A DNA stretch of 64,000 nucleotides from Nocardia coubleae NBRC 108252. GTDB taxonomy: Bacteria > Actinomycetota > Actinomycetes > Mycobacteriales > Mycobacteriaceae. The notes under the pieces are model-generated. The model saw nothing but the letters and a program-made list of their open reading frames with translations. It made no database searches and was not told where the DNA came from. The DNA lies in assembly GCF_001612805.1 (NCBI RefSeq), contig NZ_BDBD01000011.1, positions 1 through 64,000 of the forward strand, read 5' to 3'. Both the position numbers and the translations under genes were made by a program. Positions 60,011 to 64,000 of the stretch are shown here, piece after piece; positions within the stretch are counted from its first letter, which is position 1, and each line of letters starts with the position of its first letter.

Positions 60011-60985
60011 GTGATCGCCTACGTCGCGCGGCGCATCGGCGGCGGCCTCGCAGTGCTGCTCGCCGTCGCGCTGGTCGTCTTCATGCTGTTCGAGACACTG
60101 GACTCCGATGCGGCCACGGTCATCCTGTCACGTACCGGTGGTGGCGACCCCACCCCCGAGCAACTGGCGGCACTGCGTGCCCAACTCGGTCTGGATCGGC
60201 CCGCGCTCGTGCGCTTCGAGGACTGGCTGATCGCCTTCATCCAGGGCGATTTCGGGCATTCGCTGATATCCGGTCGGCCGGTCGGCGATGTGCTGCTCGG
60301 ACGCGCCACCAACAGTGTCGCGCTCGCGCTGATCACCGCCACGCTGCTCGTACCCGCGTCGCTCGCGCTCGGTCTCCTTGCCGGTGCCCGTGCGGGGTCG
60401 CGGACCGACCGGGTCATCAGCGTCGGTGCGTTGGCGGCGGAATCGGTGCCCTCGTTCGTTTTCGGCGTCCTGCTGGTGGCGACGGTGTCGTTGTCGCTGC
60501 GCCTGCTGCCCGCTGTCTCGCTGCTGCCGACCGGCGCGAGCGTGTGGGACCGCCCGGAAATCCTGGTCCTGCCGGTGACGTGCCTGCTGATCGGGTTGGC
60601 GCCGCATCCGGTACGGATGGTGCGCGCGCAAACCGCCGAGGTCATGGCCAGTCCGTACATAAAGACGGCGCGGCTCAACGGGATCGCGGGTGCGCGCCTG
60701 ATGCTGCGACAGGTCGCGCCCAATGCGGTATCGGCGTCGATCCATCCGCTCGCGGGCTCGGTGGTCGGGCTGATCGGCGGTGTCGCGGTGGTGGAGACAC
60801 TGTTCTCCTATCCGGGTCTGTCGCAGGAGTTGTTGCGGGCCATCGAATCCCGTGATTTTCCGTTCGTCCAATCGGCCGCGGTGCTGCTGGCGGCGGTCGG
60901 GATCGGCATCTATCTGCTCGCCGATCTGCTCACGCTGCTGGTGAGCCCGCGTGCGCGGCAGGTAGCGATGGGAGGCCGGAGATGA
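60011..60985 (+). CDS. ABC transporter permease (DppB-like)
   Basis: A 324-aa protein with six hydrophobic segments. It opens VIAYVARRIGGGLAVLLAVA with LFETLDSDAATVIL, typical of DppB/NikB permeases. The EAA-like loop is KTARLNGIAGARLMLRQVAP. GTG 60011 follows the binding protein stop by 10 bases. The stop overlaps the start of the permease-ATPase fusion (ATGA), so all three proteins are coupled in one riboswitch-controlled operon. Confidence 0.9.
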   Translation: MIAYVARRIGGGLAVLLAVALVVFMLFETLDSDAATVILSRTGGGDPTPEQLAALRAQLGLDRPALVRFEDWLIAFIQGDFGHSLISGRPVGDVLLGRATNSVALALITATLLVPASLALGLLAGARAGSRTDRVISVGALAAESVPSFVFGVLLVATVSLSLRLLPAVSLLPTGASVWDRPEILVLPVTCLLIGLAPHPVRMVRAQTAEVMASPYIKTARLNGIAGARLMLRQVAPNAVSASIHPLAGSVVGLIGGVAVVETLFSYPGLSQELLRAIESRDFPFVQSAAVLLAAVGIGIYLLADLLTLLVSPRARQVAMGGRR

Positions 60986-63198
60986 GGAACCGCGGCAGGA
61001 TTCGATCCGTGTGGCTCGTGGTCACCGTCGCTGTGCTGCTGCTGGTGGCACTGGGTCCGCTCCTCGCGCCCTACTCACCGACCGCAGTGACGGCACCGCC
61101 GTTCCAACCGCCGTCGGCGCGGCACCTCCTCGGTACCGATGTGGTCGGACGGGATGTGGCCTCGCGAGTGCTGCACGGCGGTCTGCCGTTGCTGTCGATC
61201 GCCGGGCCGGCGCTGATCGTCGCCTATGCGTTGGGGCTGAGCCTCGGCCTCCTCGCCGGGTTGCGCCGCGAATGGGACCACTGGGTCATGCGGCCGGTCG
61301 ACGCCATCACCGTGGTGCCGTGGTTTCTGCTGCTCGCGGTGATCGCCACCGCGATGGGGGCGGGGCCCGCGGCGATCATGGTGACCGCGGCACTGGCATC
61401 GGTGCCCTGGATCATCCGCACCGTTCGCACTGGTGTGCTCGAACTCGCGTCGACCGGTTATGTCGAATCCGCCCGAGCTCGAGGGGAACCGCTGTGGCGG
61501 CTGGGGCTGGTCGAGGTGCTGCCGAACCTGCGGGCCGTGGTGCTCGCCGACGCGGGTGTTCGGATGTCGGAGACCATTTCGCTGGTTGCGGTGAGTGGAT
61601 TCCTCGGGTTGGGACTGCGCCCGCCCGCGCCCGACTGGGCGTTGATGATCACCGAGAACCGACCCGGATTCGCTCTGCAACCGTGGTCGGTGCTCGCGCC
61701 GGCGCTTGTGATCATGGTGTTGGTGGTTTCGGTCAATATGGTCACCGACCGAGCCTTCGGCACCGATCAGCCCAGCGCGGCGCATCAGCCGGTGCGGGAT
61801 TCCGAAGCGGGACCGGGCATCGCGGTGAATGGTCTCTCCGTCCGGAATTCGAGCGGAGACCTTGTACTGGAGGACATTTCGCTCCATGTGCCGCCCGGCA
61901 GCGGCATGGCCGTGGTCGGAGCGTCCGGTGCCGGAAAGACAACGCTGGCGCTGGCGGTGCTCGGCGCGCTACCGCCCGAACTGACCGCCGTCGGCTCGGT
62001 CGGCATCGGCCGATCCGCTGGTCGCCGCACGGTCGGCTACGTCCCGCAGGACCCGGCGACCGGGCTCAACCCAGCGCTACGCATCGGCACCGCCCTGCGT
62101 GAAATCGCCAGGCGGTATGACGCATTCGGGGTCGGCAACGGTGTAGCGGAGGCATTGCGGCGGGTCGACCTGCCCGATGATCGCCGATTCCGACGCCGAT
62201 TCCCGCACGAGCTGTCCGGCGGCCAGCAGCAACGGGTATTGCTGGCCATGGCGCTCCTCGGTGATCCGGCACTGCTGGTTCTCGACGAGCCGACCACCGG
62301 ACTCGACGCGCACACCCGAGACCGACTGGTGCGGACACTGCGCCGGATCCGGTCGGACAACTCCACCACGCTGCTCGTGATCACCCACGACTCGGCGGCG
62401 CTGGAACCGCTGGTGGATCACGTGCTCACCCTGGACCGGGGCCGGGTCGAATCGATAGCTGCCCCCCGAACATCGAGGGCGACACCGGTTGCGGGGGTGT
62501 CCCGCATCGAGACCGCGACCTCGCCGATACTCAGGGTCGAGAACCTGTCGATGACACACCGGCGTGGCCGCAACCCCGAGCCAGTCGTCGACGGGTTGTC
62601 GTTCAGCCTGCACCCCGGTGAATGTCTCGCCATCACAGGCAGATCCGGGGCGGGCAAGACCACGCTGGCACGCGCCCTCTCCGGCCTGCACGCGCCGATG
62701 GGCGGCATTATCGAACTGGACGGCACAGCACTGCATCCGCGCGTGGACCGGCGCCCGCCGGCGCACCGCCGCGCCATCCAACTGATACCGCAGAATCCCG
62801 CGACCTCACTCAACCCGTCCTATCGCATCGGCGGCCAGATCAGCCGACCGCTGCGCCACCTACACGGCATGAACAGCGCCGCCGCCTCGGCACGGACCCG
62901 AAGCCTGCTCGACGGGGTAGGCCTCGATTCCGAACTGGCGACACGGCGTCCCGACCAGCTGTCCGGCGGCCAGCAACAGCGCGCCGCCATCGCCCGGGCC
63001 CTCGCCGCCGCACCCCGCATCCTGATCTGCGACGAAATCACCACCGCGCTCGACCCGAATTCCCAGAACATGGTGCTCGACCTGCTCGAAGACCTGCGCC
63101 GAAACGGAATGGCGCTCATCGTGATCAGCCATCAGGACGCCGTAATCAACCGTCTCGCCGACCGGGTGCTAGGACTTTCGAGCAGGATGCGGCAATGA
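60982..63198 (+). CDS. fused ABC permease (DppC-like) and two ATPases (DppD/DppF-like)
   Basis: A 738-aa single chain replaces three usual proteins. Residues 1 to about 265 are a DppC-type permease (HLLGTDVVGRDVASRVLHGG; EAA loop ESARARGEPLWRLGLVEVLP). ATPase 1: Walker A GASGAGKT (313-320), signature LSGGQ (411-415), Walker B LLVLDEP (431-437). ATPase 2: Walker A GRSGAGKT (553-560), signature LSGGQ (660-664), Walker B LICDE (681-685). Both sites look complete. The linker at about 495-515 is poorly conserved. The fusion fixes 1:1:1 stoichiometry. Substrate as for the binding protein. Confidence 0.92.
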   Translation: MRNRGRIRSVWLVVTVAVLLLVALGPLLAPYSPTAVTAPPFQPPSARHLLGTDVVGRDVASRVLHGGLPLLSIAGPALIVAYALGLSLGLLAGLRREWDHWVMRPVDAITVVPWFLLLAVIATAMGAGPAAIMVTAALASVPWIIRTVRTGVLELASTGYVESARARGEPLWRLGLVEVLPNLRAVVLADAGVRMSETISLVAVSGFLGLGLRPPAPDWALMITENRPGFALQPWSVLAPALVIMVLVVSVNMVTDRAFGTDQPSAAHQPVRDSEAGPGIAVNGLSVRNSSGDLVLEDISLHVPPGSGMAVVGASGAGKTTLALAVLGALPPELTAVGSVGIGRSAGRRTVGYVPQDPATGLNPALRIGTALREIARRYDAFGVGNGVAEALRRVDLPDDRRFRRRFPHELSGGQQQRVLLAMALLGDPALLVLDEPTTGLDAHTRDRLVRTLRRIRSDNSTTLLVITHDSAALEPLVDHVLTLDRGRVESIAAPRTSRATPVAGVSRIETATSPILRVENLSMTHRRGRNPEPVVDGLSFSLHPGECLAITGRSGAGKTTLARALSGLHAPMGGIIELDGTALHPRVDRRPPAHRRAIQLIPQNPATSLNPSYRIGGQISRPLRHLHGMNSAAASARTRSLLDGVGLDSELATRRPDQLSGGQQQRAAIARALAAAPRILICDEITTALDPNSQNMVLDLLEDLRRNGMALIVISHQDAVINRLADRVLGLSSRMRQ

Positions 63199-63334
63199 GC
63201 TGGAAGAGCAGGCAACCGGGGGTCATAGCCTTATGATCCGGTCGGATCACGCAGGCCAGGCGGCGCGGCCCTGGTCCGCACGTGTGGCGCGGTCGGCCTG
63301 CCGGGCTGAACTCCTTCGCCCATTTCCATGAGAA

Positions 63335-63733
63335 TCAGCTGTCGCTCGTGCCCGTTGGTGCGACCGTTCCGTCCTGCGGGCGTAAGGATCTGACCGGTGC
63401 GCGCCGGTCGCGTGACCGGCCGATCAGCGCGGTCGACAGCACTATCACCGCGAGTATCGCCAAGTGCCCGGCGAACAGGGTCAGCAGCGGCAGGGCGAAG
63501 CCCTCGTCGGTGAGTTCACCGCGCTCGCCTACGCAGTAGAGCGTGTAGTTGATCGAGGTTCCCTCGCCGTCGTAGAACTTGTCCGCGACGACCAGGGGAT
63601 CGGTGGCCGGGGCAGAACAGAACAGGGGTGCGGTGAGTTTCGCTTCACCGGGCCATACGCCGACGGTCAGGGCCAGGGTGAGGAAGGCGGCGCCCACGGC
63701 GGTCGACACCGCGGCGATCATGAATGCGCGCAT
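63335..63733 (-). CDS. small membrane protein with two TM helices, 132 aa
   Basis: It opens with a hydrophobic segment (MRAFMIAAVSTAVGAAFLTL), possibly a signal anchor, has an extracytoplasmic loop of about 50 residues with two cysteines (FCSAPATDPL and YTLYCVGERG), then a second helix (GHLAILAVIVLSTALIG) and a basic tail. No family is recognised. It is 3 bases downstream of the next minus-strand gene and likely co-transcribed. The interval 63199-63334 holds nothing I can support. Confidence 0.7.
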   Translation of the reverse strand: MRAFMIAAVSTAVGAAFLTLALTVGVWPGEAKLTAPLFCSAPATDPLVVADKFYDGEGTSINYTLYCVGERGELTDEGFALPLLTLFAGHLAILAVIVLSTALIGRSRDRRAPVRSLRPQDGTVAPTGTSDS

Positions 63734-63736
63734 TGT

Positions 63737-64000
63737 CTAGACCTGCCGCACCCGCAGGAAGGCGCCGGTGCGGTCGAATTCGACGACCGTCTCCGCGCGT
63801 GGTGACAGCACGTTGGCGACCATACGGATGTCGGGGCCGAAACGGCTCACCACCAGCACGGTGAGCTGGCCGTCGGGAAGGTCGCTGCGCACGAGGGCGG
63901 TGTCGACGATGTCCTCGAGGCGCGACAGGCCGGGCACCTCGCTGACGGAGAAGTTCTCGCCGTCGAGATCGTGGCGAGCCGACACGCGCACCGGGCGGGG
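63737..64000 (-). CDS. C-terminal part of an unknown protein (runs off the window)
   Basis: The reading frame is open to the window edge and ends at 63737. The visible 87 residues include RHDLDGENFSVSEVPGLSRL, EDIVDTALVRSDLPDGQLTV and MVANVLSPRAETVVEFDRTG, with no domain I recognise. The ATG at 63991 could be internal. It appears to be upstream of, and co-transcribed with, the two-helix membrane protein gene. Confidence 0.6.
   Translation of the reverse strand, partial: PRPVRVSARHDLDGENFSVSEVPGLSRLEDIVDTALVRSDLPDGQLTVLVVSRFGPDIRMVANVLSPRAETVVEFDRTGAFLRVRQV

Overview
The window looks like the chromosome of a high-G+C mycolic-acid actinomycete, most likely Nocardia or a close relative. This rests on codon use strongly biased to G/C in third positions, a DUF3556 membrane protein, paired PucR regulators, several FadD-type acyl-CoA synthetases, an Lsr2 nucleoid protein, SigG-like and ECF42-like sigma factors, many TetR/MFS pairs, and frequent ATGA or GTGA stop/start overlaps. 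No tRNA, rRNA, CRISPR array, prophage or insertion sequence was seen.

Layout. 1-8.9 kb: lipid activation genes (partial DUF3556 gene, acyl-CoA synthetase, SRPBCC-acyl-CoA synthetase fusion), two PucR regulators around a tiny secreted peptide gene, and a decayed saccharopine-dehydrogenase-like gene. 9-14.7 kb: a worn carotenoid locus with a prenyl-diphosphate-synthase fragment translationally coupled to an intact phytoene synthase, an SDR/SRPBCC pair, and a cytochrome P450 broken by one frameshift. 14.9-18.7 kb: VOC protein, an lsr2 gene flanked by an imperfect direct repeat, a TetR regulator with a clear operator controlling a divergent conserved gene and probably an SDR, and a cyclase-family hydrolase. 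18.9-24 kb: a same-strand block (small Trp/Pro-rich ORF, hypothetical protein, epimerase, hemerythrin, SRPBCC, zinc alcohol dehydrogenase, DUF1360) that looks like a stress or redox set.

24-44 kb: transporters and regulators. An MFS exporter is coupled to a 60-aa ORF and faces an XRE-cupin regulator. Next come a substrate-binding protein without signal peptide, an EamA transporter beside a MarR fragment, and an XRE-TetR fusion regulator facing a coupled acyl-CoA dehydrogenase/phosphotransferase/SDR operon. Two DHA2 exporter-TetR operons follow, with a SigG-like sigma factor between two NTF2-fold genes, and then a large FAD oxidoreductase facing an HxlR regulator. 44.6-50.3 kb: a glycerol locus with two different glycerol kinases on either side of an IclR regulator, plus glpD, closed by a strong terminator.

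50.4-53 kb: VOC protein, DGPF/YCII protein, ECF42-like sigma factor and an SRPBCC gene with a plausible matching promoter. 53-58 kb: a tandem zinc-knuckle protein, an Rrf2/CynX-type exporter pair with a doubled operator, and a TetR/DHA2 pair. 58.2-63.2 kb: a cobalamin riboswitch ahead of a Tat-lipoprotein binding protein, a permease, and a single polypeptide fusing the second permease to both ATPases; this is probably a cobalt, nickel or corrinoid-related importer. The window ends inside a minus-strand gene. Genus, substrates and regulatory links are inferred from sequence reading; no database search was possible.
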